From Diphasiastrum complanatum (lineage: Eukaryota > Streptophyta > Lycopodiopsida > Lycopodiales > Lycopodiaceae): 64,000 nucleotides of DNA. Location of the stretch: NCBI GenBank assembly GCA_029204225.1, contig CM055107.1, positions 1,114,128 through 1,178,127 on the forward strand, given 5' to 3'. This document shows positions 20,476 through 33,009 of the stretch, one piece after another (positions within the stretch are counted from its first letter, which is position 1; each line of letters opens with the position of its first letter). The notes beneath the pieces are model-generated. The model had not been told where the DNA came from. It saw only the letters and a list, made by a program, of their open reading frames with translations, and did not search any database. The position numbers and the translations under genes are program-made.

Positions 20476-21153
20476 AAGACATATTAAGGCCTAAGCCTTA
20501 AGGAGCACAAGGCTCCGAAAGTCCAATTTGAAAACATGTTAGATTTGAGCTTGAGTTTACATTGGTACAATTTTAACTCGACTAGTGTGGAGTATTTTAT
20601 TTAAAATTTTGTATTACATGAGATTTATTTTACTTTCGCTAGATTCATACATTACTAAAACCTTTGACAATGCAAGGCATTTACATAGTTAAAAATAAAA
20701 TTGCAAAGATTGCATTTTAGAAGAATCAAAAAATAAAACAAATTCATTTTATCGCTCAAACTCACCTAGTAGTGACACCTCATCTTTTAACAAATCATTA
20801 CAACGGCTTACTGCTATCGTGACAAAGCTAAGAAGGTGAGTAGAATATGACAAAAGCTCTTATGTACACTCAAGAAGAATTCAAATTGTTGGAAAACGAC
20901 AAAACAATTATTGCAATTTAGGAGAATTTAGGAATAGAAAAGAATCCATTTTTGTGCCCAAACTCACATAAAATGGCACCCCAACTTTTGGCATATCATC
21001 ACGGTAGCTCACAACTATTGTGACAAAGCTATCAATACTATATTTACTTATGACACTACTTAGTTTATCAATGCAACAAAATGAACCTAAAATGCAGTTA
21101 GTTTAAAAATAAGTTCGAATATCAAACAAGCAAGTAACTTATTTGCTCATCCT

Positions 21154-21156
<3 letters not shown>
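20476..21156. other. Intergenic DNA with a low-copy dispersed repeat
   Basis: Starts with the right target duplication. Two related stretches (about 20756-20840 and 20955-21035) share CTCAAACTCAC...TGGCACC...CGGCTTAC/TAGCTCAC...TATTGTGACAAAGCTA wording. Similar wording occurs near 24275-24300 and, inverted, near 51500-51570. No gene is recognised. Confidence 0.5.

Positions 21157-21214
<58 letters not shown>
21157..21214. repeat. (GA)29 microsatellite
   Basis: Pure GA dinucleotide array about 1.4 kb upstream of the transporter start codon. Reading frames through it (Ser-Leu repeats) are artefacts. Confidence 0.95.
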
Positions 21215-21217
<3 letters not shown>

Positions 21218-22640
21218 GGAACAAATTTTTTGGTCCCTCCAACTACAAGCACAATTAATATATAGTGGAACAACTATGTAATGAGAATGAGCTAAAATGG
21301 CAAAGTTGTTGTAAGTTATGCATATGCTTCTCCCAAGATGTGGGTCTACATAGATCATGTAGATTTCCGCCCCCATCGTAAATACCTTAACTCATAGCGA
21401 GGCCATCCTTACGTAAGCAAAGACTAATAGCAATAGGGTTCATAAATTGAGAGGCCCATGTCAAACGCAAACGATGATCCAATGCTCGAGGAAATCGGCA
21501 AAGGCAAAGTATAGAAATGGAAGTGACAAATCTTTTCAAAAATTGATATCATAAAATATTTGACGATTTTTTATACAATTATACATACCATTTATGAGTA
21601 AAAGTCTTAAAAAATGGAGAATTTATATAGAATGCAGGTTTTTTTTGAGAACAACTTAAAAGAGGTCTTTAGATCACTATGCAAATCTAGGATTATTATA
21701 TAAAGGTTTAATTCCCAAGGACGGAACGGATGGATAACATATCAAATTATGAATGCCGGATTGAACGGATACCATACATATATTTATCTCTATAAATAAA
21801 GCAACAAGTAATCGCCCCACCTCACCTCCACTCTACTGCTCCTGAAGTCCTTCGCCTCGGGACCACTTTGGTGGTGATGCTTGTTAAAGTATTCCTTTGA
21901 TCAGAGAAAGATCTGTTCTCTCTGCCGCTGGTTCGAAGAAGCACCTGGTGCGCATGTCTTCTTCTGAACTTGCCCTCATATAATTGGTATAGAACGCATG
22001 TAGCATATGGCAGCTCTCGATCGATCACCAGTGCCCAATAGCAAGCGGAACTCCAAAACGTTGTTATATATACCTCTTTCCTTGTGTGCACCAAACCGGC
22101 ATGTTGCTTGTCAATTACATTATGCAACTTAAGAACAGCATGCGGGCTTCATTTTCTTGAGACATGTTTTGGGTTTTAAGAGCATCTGCTGTCCTGGGTC
22201 CGGTTGTTCTTGAAGTCAAGCGATCGGAACTATCCATAACGAAGATTTCATGTTAATCACATTATCCTCCGTTTAGTGTTCAGATGACTGGCCTGGACTA
22301 CCCCCTTCTTGTTTTCATGATTTACGTTGATCTTTGATGAAACTGGCTTCTGGAACATACATTCACCTTGAGAAAGATCGTATGTTTATTCATAACAGAC
22401 GGTCAGCCAAGCCTGTCCAGTCTTGTGATGACACTTTTTATCTTTAACTGCTGTATCCACTTGCCATGATTTGGATTGCTTGATGAAACACTTCATTCAA
22501 AGATATCGAGTTTCATGCCGTGGTTTTCCGCTGCTGCAGAGGTTATGGAGGCTGGCAAGGATCTGTTCCTGAAACGCAATCACTCTTTCTAACTCAATAT
22601 CACAGACTTTGCCGCATCGTAGATTATCAGCCTATCGAGG
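21215..22640 (+). promoter_or_regulatory. Upstream region of the transporter gene, candidate promoter and 5' UTR
   Basis: A TATAAATA box at 21791-21798 is followed by a pyrimidine-rich stretch suitable for transcription start (about 21815-21840). From there to the ATG at 22641 would be an 800-base leader, possibly with a 5' UTR intron. An in-frame TAG at 22620-22622 precedes the ATG, so translation cannot start further upstream in this exon. The region shows no transposon coding sequence. Promoter placement is a guess from motifs only. Confidence 0.35.
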
Positions 22641-22983
22641 ATGGCAAGGGATGAGACTACCGAAAAACATGAACCGAATTTCACATGTTCAAGAATATTC
22701 TGTGCACCCTGTGCCTGGTTCGAAGCAATGAGTAATGAGCTAGATCTAAATTTCATTGTGGGAGTGATAGTCGTGTACGGCATGAGCCAAGGGATTGGGG
22801 GTTCTCTGCACAGAGTGATCTTGGAATACTATTGGAAGGATATTCAGCTCGCTCAGCCTTCAAGTGTTCAAGTGTATCATGGCATCATCTCCATCCCTTG
22901 GGATGTGAAGCCCATATGGGGGCTTCTCACGGATATTGTGCCCATTGCTGGATACCACCGTCGACCCTACTTTATAATCTCAG
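22641..22983 (+). CDS. Transporter exon 1
   Basis: Starts [17 protein letters not shown]. The hydrophobic [18 protein letters not shown] is the first membrane segment, then [20 protein letters not shown] and the conserved [11 protein letters not shown] loop. Donor TCAG|GTCTCA. The exon ends in phase 1 and joins exon 2 as Ser-Gly-Leu-Leu-Gly. Confidence 0.88.
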
Positions 22984-25900
22984 GTCTCAAAAACTTTTTC
23001 AAGCATCTGTCTTCGGTTCCGTTCTTTAATTTCAGATAAAATTAATCGTAGTAGTTTTAAGTAATTTGAGCATATGAGCAAACTTTACCTTGTGATTGGA
23101 TCAAAGCAAGCAAGAGTGTTCGTGTTAGATCACGAGGAGATTGTGGGCTGACAATTTTTGCTTTTTCTTAATTGCTGTGGAAATCTGCCAGTGTTTTCAA
23201 TTAATTTACAGATTTTTTCGGGTTTATGTTTTCAATTGATTTTCGAGTGTATGTTGAATCGTTTGCTTGCTGGGCAATGATGTCGTCGTCAAGCGTACAA
23301 GTATTCCGTCCCTGTGCAGGGCTGCTGGGTGCTGGAGCTTACATGGCGCTGTTATTGGGAGGGAAAATGCACGCAGCGATGGCATGCTCGTTGCTGGTAG
23401 CAGCTGCGATATCATCAGCGATCGCGGAAGTGACATTGGATGCAGTGGCTGCCAAGAAGAGCCGTGAGCGACCGGAGCTGGCAGCGGATGTGCAGAGCCT
23501 ATGCTACATGAGCCTTGCCATTGGGAGACTGGCTGGCTACTCTCTCAGCGGGACTGCAGTGGCTACCTTTGGCCCGCAGGTAGTCTCTCACTCTCAGATC
23601 TCTAATTTTTCTACCTACCAATGTACCTCCTGAGTCCTACCTCCCATGGAAAGGCAGTTTCAACTTTGGGACTCCAACTACATATGTACGCATAATAGGC
23701 CAACGTGTGTGTTGTAGGGCTTACGCTTTGGACGTGCTTCAGGCCCCACCCTTGCGTAGGGTAGGGTAGGGTAGGGTAGGGTGTGGGTGGGGCCCCTAAG
23801 CACTTGAACAAGGCCTTTACAGGTGAGGGAATCTTTTTCTTGCTTGGTGCAGGATGCCGTCCTTTCCAGCAGTAAACCACTTTGTACTTTTTCACACAGC
23901 ATTTGAACGTGCCTCCTTAGGCCCAAGCTGCGTGAATTTTGCATGCAAAACGGTGGACGTAAAAAAAAACTACTGGAATTAAAGGTTAACAAGAGTAAAA
24001 TGTTTTCACGCCAGGGAAGGTCTACCTCCTCCACCGGTTCACCTTCATAAGGCCCTCAAAGGGCGACACCCCAGATCGTGTGCATTTAAATATAAAAGCA
24101 GTCCTAATATGCCCTATAAAGTCCTCTAAATTGAATTATAACAATGTCAGCCAAAAGAATAACAAGATGATCTATATATCAAGAGAAGCTTTGCGTTCAA
24201 GCTAAATTCTTAAAAATTAGAAAAACATAACTTGCACAAAATAACTAAAATATTTAAAATAATTAGTCTAATGCTCAAACACACCTAGGAGTGACACCTA
24301 AATATTATTTAGAAGACAATACTAGTCTCAACGGGTGACTAGCCTTGTGCCAATGGGTGCCTAGCCCTAGCACCAATGGGTGCTTGGCCCTACTACCAAC
24401 TTGTAGTGCCTAGGGCCTTAAAAAAGTAAAAAAATATCAAATTTTTGGGACCTCGTAAGGTAGTGCCTACCTACTCATGCAGGGGGTCAAATTTTTTTTA
24501 GTATTTTAAAACCCGATCCAAGATTAAAGACATTCCGTAGTAGATTTTCAATCTTTTGCATTTTCCAGCCCAATTTGCATCTACAAATCCCTATAACTGC
24601 AAAACATCTTGACTTCTCTAATGGATACCTATATCGTATAGTACCTTCAATATACCTAAGTATCCTTTTTGTAGCTTTCCAATGTACTTGCTTTGGTTTA
24701 GCCATGAACTAACTTACCATACTTAAAACATAAGCAACATCTGGTCGCGGGTAGTCGTTAGATGGGTCAAACTTCCAAGAAGTTGTCTATATAATGTTTC
24801 ATCTGCATCTTGATCTTGCTCAGCTTTCATAAGCTTACATCTACAATCATATGGAGTTGAAATTGGTTTGCATTCTGACATCCCAAATATTTCCAAAAGT
24901 TCATGAGCATATTTAGTTTGAGAAACAAATAGACGTTGTGCTGTGCTCTCCATACTTCAATCTCGAGAAGGTATTGTAGTGAATCAAGATCTTTCATGCG
25001 AAACTTTGATTAGAGACCTTTCTTAATATCATGAATCAAAAAACATGATTAGAACCTGTGATGAGAAGGTCATTAATATACATCACTACAAGAACAATCC
25101 GATCATCTTTTACCATTAACATCAAGTGTAGGCTTTGCACTATTGGTCTAAAAACCAAGCTCCTCAAAGTATGAATCAATCCTTGTGACTTGTTTGAGTC
25201 TGTATTAGGCTTTTTCCAACTTGCAAACCATGTCTTCTTGTCCTTTGACTGTGTATCTCTTTGGCTATTCCAGATAAACTTCTTCCTCTAGAATCCATTC
25301 AAGAATGCACTCTTAACATATTCATTTAGTGGATATCCCAACTAAACTAAGTCGCCAATGACAAAACCGTCCTCATTGTTATGTCCATGTGCGGTTCAGA
25401 AAATTCGAAATAATCCTTGACATGGATATTCAGCAGTCCAGTGTAGGAGTTTACTAGGCCAAAAATGTAATTAATAACTTTGTGAGGGCCATGCACTCCA
25501 ATTAGGACATGTGGAGCAGTGCACGATGATTGATAACGGACTTAGTAAAAAATCAGGGTTTTGGAAGAAATATTCTTAGGCTCTATATATACCTAAAAGA
25601 ACTCGCCCTCCTGCACTTCCAGATTCCGGTATTCAGTTGCCCGAAACCTCTCCTCTCCTCTATTCAGTTATCATGGCTTGGGGGGGTGAAATTGATAGGG
25701 TTTGACTTTCAGTCTATTTCGTTGGGTGGTTTGGCTCCACATCACTGCTTTTGATGTATGCATCAAGATCTTAAAGTTATGAACGTAGCCACGGCTGATC
25801 TAGATTTAGTCTATGAAAGCATCACATAAGCAAGACTTAACCCTAGAAAGCAGGAGAGAGAAAGCTTAAAGAGACTAAAGAAGGAGATCATATCATAAGC

Positions 25901-28900
25901 CAAGTAACAAATGACACGGAATCCCTACTTATAGCCAAGAGGAAGCCCTAAAAGGAAGCTTCCAGTGGCTAGGGCCAAACTGAGAGGGAAAATAGTGCGC
26001 CCTCCAAGAAGGCCCCCACTCTCAGTAATATGACCAAATAACCAATATAGTGAATCATAGGGCCCAAGGCCAATAATATGGTCTAAATGTCAATAATAGG
26101 GCCCAAGGCCAACCATATAGTCTAAATGTCAAATAATGAATTAAAAAGGGCCCAAAGCCTGCCTTTGCATAAAGTAAAGTAAATGTAAATGGACATGGCG
26201 AATGTAATGAGCCGAGTCCATAACTCTCCCCGACACAAAAATAAGACCCAACTGCCATAAAGGACTGGATCAAGTAACAGCAAACCCTGGAGGATCAACT
26301 GGAACAACATCTGGTGTAGTAACAACTGGAGCAACAGCAGGAATCAACAAGTGCGGCAAGAGCACGAGCCTGATCCGCAAGTGACGGTGTATGATAAAAG
26401 ACATCAATAGGCTCCCATGTGGCCTCCTCAACAGGACGACCATCCCACTGGACTAGGAACTGAATCTGCCGGCGACGTCGACTATGATGCAAACGCACCT
26501 GAAGGATAGCAGCAGGTAAGGAAGGAAAGAGATCCGGTGCAGTAGGAAACTTAGCATCACGAGGAGCATCATCCTCAATAGCAGCACTCCTCAATAGCAG
26601 CACGTAATAAACTGACATGGAATATATCACAGGCACGTGTGGAAGCAGGAAGCTGATGACGATATGTAACTGGACTAAGAACCTCCAATATACAATAAGG
26701 CCCATAATAACGTGGTGCAAGCTTCTCAGTAGAAGCATGGCCCTGAATAAAATGATGACGTGCAAACCGTAGGCGTAGATATACCATATCACCAACATGA
26801 AACTCAACATGACGTCGATGACGATCAACTGAAGCCTGATAACGCTGCTGGACCTGCTGCAAATGGGAACTGGCCTGGAGAATAAGCTCGCGAGCACCTG
26901 ATAGAAATGAAGACAGTGTCACAGGTGTATCCTCGGGAGGAAGAGGAATACCAGGTAAAAGAGGTGCATAACCATGAGATAATAAAAATGGTGCAACGCC
27001 GGTGCTGGTACTAACAGAGCTATTATAGCTATACTCTGCCAAACATAAGCGCTGATCCCAATCCTTCCCTGAAGGAGTAACAAAATGGCGCAAATAATCC
27101 TCAAGGATCCTGTTAAGGACCTCAGACTGCCCATCAGAAGTAGAATGATAAGCAGACCCCATAAAAAGCTGTACATCCAATATACGCATGATGTAAACTT
27201 ACTATCCCGATCAGAAAGGATTGTTGTTTGTTATTCGTATACAGAGCATTGAATAGCCGATAAAGATATACTTACAACTTACTGGAACAAGCGTGCACAC
27301 TGCTCTGCTGTGATAGTACTGCGGATGGGTATGAAATGTGCCTGTTTCGAGAACCTGTCAACTACCACCATACATGAATCGTGACCACGACGGGTGCGGG
27401 GAAGGCCAATGATGAAGTCCATAGAAATATCAGTCCACTGGCGGTGAGGAATAGGCCAACTCTGAAGCAAACCAGCGGACTTAGCACGGGAGTACTTATT
27501 ACGTAAGCAGAAAGGACAGGTACGAATAAGTACAACAAGCTCTTTCCTAAGGGATGGCCAATAGATATGATCCTTAAGACGAGCATAAGACTTCTGAAAA
27601 CCAAAATGACCCCCAACTGGGGACGAATGAGCATCCGACAACAACTGAGAACGGATACCCAAAGAACTAGGAATACAAAGAGAACCATAATGATAAAGAC
27701 GGTGGTCAACAATGGAATAAGCCTGATGAGGTGAAGACGACATAGGTGGAGCAGAACTATAAACATCACAAAAATCAGAACATGTAAGATAAGCAGATGG
27801 AAGATCATCAAACCAGGAAGGGATCGTGGCAACAAGGGTATTCAATAAAGCAGGAAGTCTAGACAATGCGTCAGCAGCAGTGTTAGCACGACCAGGACGA
27901 TACAAAATAGAAAAAACAAAAGATTGTAAAAACTGCAACCATACTTCTTAAGAGCATAGATAATGGCAAGCAGCTCTTTCTCATGGACAGAATAACGTTG
28001 CTCATAAGAGCGTAAACGACGCGACCGAGCAATAATACACTGAGACTGACGAAACAAGGCACCCAAACCAACATTACTAGCATCGGTCTCAACAATAAAT
28101 TTCTGATCAAACTGTGGTAAACACAGGACAGAGGCCTCCACAACAGCACGACGAAGAGTGTCAAAGGCGAACTGACAATCAGAAGTCCAAACAAAAGCAC
28201 TAGACTTCTTCAAAAGGGCATGAAGAGGGGCAGCCACAGTGGCAAAGTGAGGAACAAGACGACGAAGATGAGTAGCGAGACCAAGAAACATACGAACATG
28301 GTGGACATCTGTGGGAACAGGCCAATCAGCGATTGCCCGAACCTTATGAGGGTCCAAACGAATACGACCATCACAAATGAGAAATCCTAAAAACTCAATC
28401 TCAACAACAGCAAAGGAACACTTAGAAAGTTTAGCAAACAACTGGTGATGAACAAGCAATTGAAAAACAGATGAAAGATGTAACACATGCTCATCAAGAG
28501 TCTTACTAAAAACAAGAATATCATCAAAATAAACTAAAACACAACGACCAAGGAGAGGAAGCATGATGTTATTCATCACATTCTGGAACGTAGGTGGACC
28601 ATTAGTAACACCAAAAGGAAGAACACGAAACTCATACAAACCAAGATGGGTACGAAACGTAGTCTTGTGTTCGTCCGAAGGATGCATCCTAATTTGGTGA
28701 TAGCCGGAACGTAAGTCTATCTTAGAGAAAAGATGAGAGGTGCCTAACTGGTCAAAGAGATCATCCATGTGAGGAATAGGATACTGGTTACGGATGGTCA
28801 ACTTATTGAGGGCACGATAATCAATGCAGAGGCGTTTGGAACCATCTTTCTTACTGACAAGGAGAACAGGGGCACCAAAAGGACTGTGACTAGGAACAAT

Positions 28901-31900
28901 AAGGCCCTGATCTAGTAAAGCAGTAATCTGAAGCTCAACCTCATCACGCTCAGACTTAGACATACGGTAAGGAGGCCGGGAGGGAGGAGCAGAACCAGGA
29001 CGCAAATCAATATGGTGGTTCACATCACGTAATGGTGGTAGCGTCGTAGGTTCTGAAAAGACAAATGCATACTGATGTAATAAGTCAGAGATCACCTGAG
29101 GAACAGCTGCTGGAGGAGAGGTAGTCACTGGAGAATCTGCTGCAGCACGCTGAACACATAATAAAGCTGCACAATGAGCCTTAGGTAGGCTGCGGATAAA
29201 CTGCTTCCCGCTGATCAGCTGGAAATCTGCCTGAGAATCAATACCAGCAAGTGAGCGGGTCACTGCATCATGAACAAATGTCAATGTCTGCTGAGCCAGG
29301 TCCAAAGTAACCGCTCAACCAATCAGCACCAAGGATAAGGTCATAGCGCTCCAGAGGAATGATATAAAGATCTGCCTGTCCAGAAAAATCACCAATGCGG
29401 TAGGATAATCCCTAGAACATCTGAGAACTAGGAAATGAGTGAGAACTGGCAACCTCGACTGTGAGAGGCTGTGGAGCAGGAATAGTTTAAGCGCGTATCC
29501 GGCTGAGAACATAACTGCTGATAAAGGAATGAGTGCTGCCGATATCAACTAAAGCATTATACTCACGACCAGTAATGCGCACACGTAGCTGAATGGAGCG
29601 AGGACCGGGGCACCCTGTCCAGGTAGCATAAGCAAGCTGAGCATGGCAAGTAGCAGGAAGTAAATCAGTAGAAGGCTCAGGAGATAGATCAGGCTCATCA
29701 GATATATGAATGTAGATATCGGACTCATCTGGGGTAGTGCCCTCATGGTAGAAAACAGCAGTAGAAGTAGGCAGGGGCTGGCGGCAATCACGGGCAATGT
29801 GGTCAGGACTCTTACAATGAAAGCAAAGACGCTTATGCTGAATGTCAGCGAACTCTGCAGATGTGTAACGTCGGACAAAAGCAGGACGAGGAGGCGGAGG
29901 GCGAGGAGCGGGAGAAGTAAGAGAAGAGGTCGGGACGACAGTGGATGGGGCAGATGGGGCTGGAGATGGTAGAGGTGAAAGAGATGGACGGGGTCGGGAA
30001 AAGCGAAAGGGAGCAGGATCAGGGTACTTATGCTGTAAAGTACTAGCAAGGGACATGGCCTCAACAAGTGTGGGTGGACGGAAAGAAGAGACATCGTATC
30101 GTAGAGCACCACGAAGTCCAGCAATGTAGCGAGAAATAAGCTCGGTGGGCTGAAGATTTGTAAAAAGGTAGGAAAGGTCCATAAACTGATCTGTATAGGA
30201 AGAAAGATCACCAGTCTGAGTAAGACTACGGAATATATCACGCCGGCGGCTCAGCCACTGAGGGTCAATCATAGCATGACGAAGATCACGACGAAAGGTA
30301 GGCCATTACTGGAGACCGTCCCGATGAGGGCCAAGTCGGTAGACCCGCCACCAAGTGGCAGCACGTCCATCTAAATGTAAGGCGACTAACTGGATCTTCT
30401 GAGGATCAGTCTTAGGGTAAATCTGAAAATAAGTATCAAGCTTTGCAAACCAATTCTCTAACAAGTTCCCGTCAGAGGAACCAGAATAGGTGGCAAGCTG
30501 TACCCGATCACGAAAATCTTGAGCAAAATGTGGCTCAGGAGCTAGATGTCGTGGAAAATGTGACTCAGGAGTTGTAGGACGTGGAAAACCGGGTGGTGGG
30601 TTAGGTGGAAAATGAGGCCCACCGCCAAAGGAAGTAGACGAGGATGGAAGTCCAAATGGAGACCCAAATGATGAATGAACGGGGGCTTTGCCAGGTCCAT
30701 GTGGCTGTAAGGAATCAATCTGTGACTGCATAGTGGCAAAGCCGGTCTGTGGAGTGGTAAAACCGGTCATCATTTGGTCGAAATGACTACTGAGGAGAGT
30801 AAGAGAGTCACGCATATCAGCAAACTGTTCATCTAAAGGTCCGGAATGACTCGCAGGTGTAGTGGGTGAGCTAGCCATGAGAAAGAAAAAGTAAGCGAGA
30901 AAAGAAATGTGCTAAACAATTGGACGAACTGAAGGAGAGGACATAAGTCGTCACAACAGGCATGCCAATGAAAAGACACAATAGAACTCGCGATGTAAGA
31001 TGAACGGAAAGGACAACTAAGTAAGAAATACCTCGTAACCGCAACCGGAAGTGAGCTGAAAAATAGCGGCGATATGTCGAGGTACCGGGCAGCCTCCAAA
31101 AAAAGATGCTAAGGGCCCGACAACGTGGAGTAAACGGTGGGTAAAAGTATGGGAAACAATAATGGACTATGGGGCTGGAAAGGGAGCAGCCAAGGAAAGG
31201 AAGTGATAACAAAAAGGAGGGATGGGCAGCGAGGAAACAAGGCTGAAAAATCAGAGATCGCCCTTCAAGGGTAAAAAAAAAGTTTGCGATAAAGACGAGG
31301 AGCAATCCCGATGCGCGATGAAGTTGGGTGGGAGTGGCTTTCTAAGCATCTAGGCGTGTTTGTATTGTCCAAGGTAGGGTTGTGAACACAGACAACAGTG
31401 TAGGAGGGTGAGCTGAAATTGAGACGGATGTAGGGCGCCAGCTATGGTGGAGTGTGGGCGTCCAAGAGAGGTAGTAAACGGCAAAAAAAAATTGGATAAA
31501 AAAGATGGGTTGGTAGGGCGCTAGGAGTGGCTGATGGAAGGTGGCGAATAGGGGCAGCAAAAAGCGGAAATTTTCAGCAAAGGAAGGAGCAGTAGGGCGC
31601 TGGTCAGCAAGCATGAGGGCGCCCAATAGGGCAGCAAATAGGAGGCAGTAGGGCGCCCAAAATAGGGGAGGAAAAAGGTTGAAAATGCAGCAGTAGGCAG
31701 CCAGCAAGAGGGCGCTAGAAATGGGCAGCAAGTGGGCGCCTGTCCTCCTCCGATCCGTCGTGAAAATCTGCAAGACAAGTCTGGAGAAATGCTGAAGATC
31801 CGGCTGAAAAATGGTGAAGATCCAAGCTAAAGATGGGCGCCCTCCTGTGAGAGAAAAATCTGCTCAATGGAGATGCTCAGGAAAGTGCTCTGATACCAAG

Positions 31901-32939
31901 TTATGAACGTAGCCACGGCTGATCTAGATTTAGTCTATGAAAGCATCACATAAGCAAGACTTAACCCTAGAAAGCAAGAGAGAGAAAGCTTAAAGAGACT
32001 AAAGAAGGAGATCATATCATAAGCCAAGTAACAAATGACACAGAATCCCTACTTATAGCCAAGAGGAAGCCCTAAAAGGAAGCTTCCAGTGGCTAGGGCC
32101 AAACTGAGAGGGAAAATAGTGCGCCCTCCAAGAAGGCCCCCACTCTCAGTAATATGACCAAATAACCAATATAGTGAATCATAGGGCCCAAGGCCAATGA
32201 TATGGTCTAAATGTCAATAATAGGGCCCAAGGCCAACCATATAGTCTAAATGTCAAATAATGAATAAAAAAGGGCCCAAAGCCTGCCTATGCATAAAGTA
32301 AAGTAAATGTAAATGGACATGGCGAATGTAATGAGCTGAGTCCATAACTCTTAAGGATATATATTTGGCAATCTTTACAATGGTATTAGAGCCCGGTCTT
32401 GGATCAATCAGAAGGTGGAGACGCGTTTTGTTTTTTGTAGCTTTTTGATAGAAGGTACTGACCTGTAAGTGGCTTCTTAGGATCTTGATTGTTCTCAGAC
32501 TAAAGTTCAGTGTTATGGACTTTCTCCATAGCTGGAATCGCAAGTTACTCGTTTTTTTTTGACGGTTTTTGACTAGTATTCACTGTTTTAGCTTGAAATT
32601 CATCAGAAGTATTGTATGTTAATGATTTGTTGGATAGTATTTGCTATTTTTCAGTCATTATGACAGGTTCTAATGATTGCATGCCAGTTATATGGTCAAT
32701 ATTGGATCGAGACTGTATTTTGGTCAAAATTTGGTGATTTTGGCTAAAAGCGATCAATAAGAGTCTCAGTATTGAGCATAATTGGAACTTTCAATGCTTG
32801 CATGAGGTTGAAATACAGTAGTTAGGGTTTGATTACACTTGCATATGGTTGTGATCCATTAGAACATGCCGAAGAAGTCGAAAAATGGTCCACAGGGAAC
32901 CGGTTTGAACCAGATAGTTCGCAAAACTACCGCGGGGCC

Positions 32940-33009
<70 letters not shown>

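Larger units (their letters stand above)
25775..32349 (-). mobile_element. Ty3/gypsy chromovirus, young copy, in intron 2
   Basis: A 6.6-kb element with two LTRs of exactly 451 bp that differ at about six positions, so insertion is recent on the scale of this window. Order on the minus strand: LTR, iMet primer site, leader, gag, CCHC knuckle, protease, RT, RNase H, integrase, chromodomain, LTR. It is inserted in an older LTR (25440-25774 plus 32355-32379). Despite its youth it is defective: protease DTG is DIG, integrase is rearranged at 27190-27290, and a 16-bp duplication breaks the C-terminal frame. Confidence 0.93.

Noticed and set aside
21822-22127. 101-codon minus frame upstream of the transporter
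   Set aside because: No family resemblance; lies in the likely 5' UTR or promoter on the opposite strand.
23757-23781. Interstitial telomere repeat
   Set aside because: The unit is TAGGG, not the plant TTTAGGG, and only five units exist.
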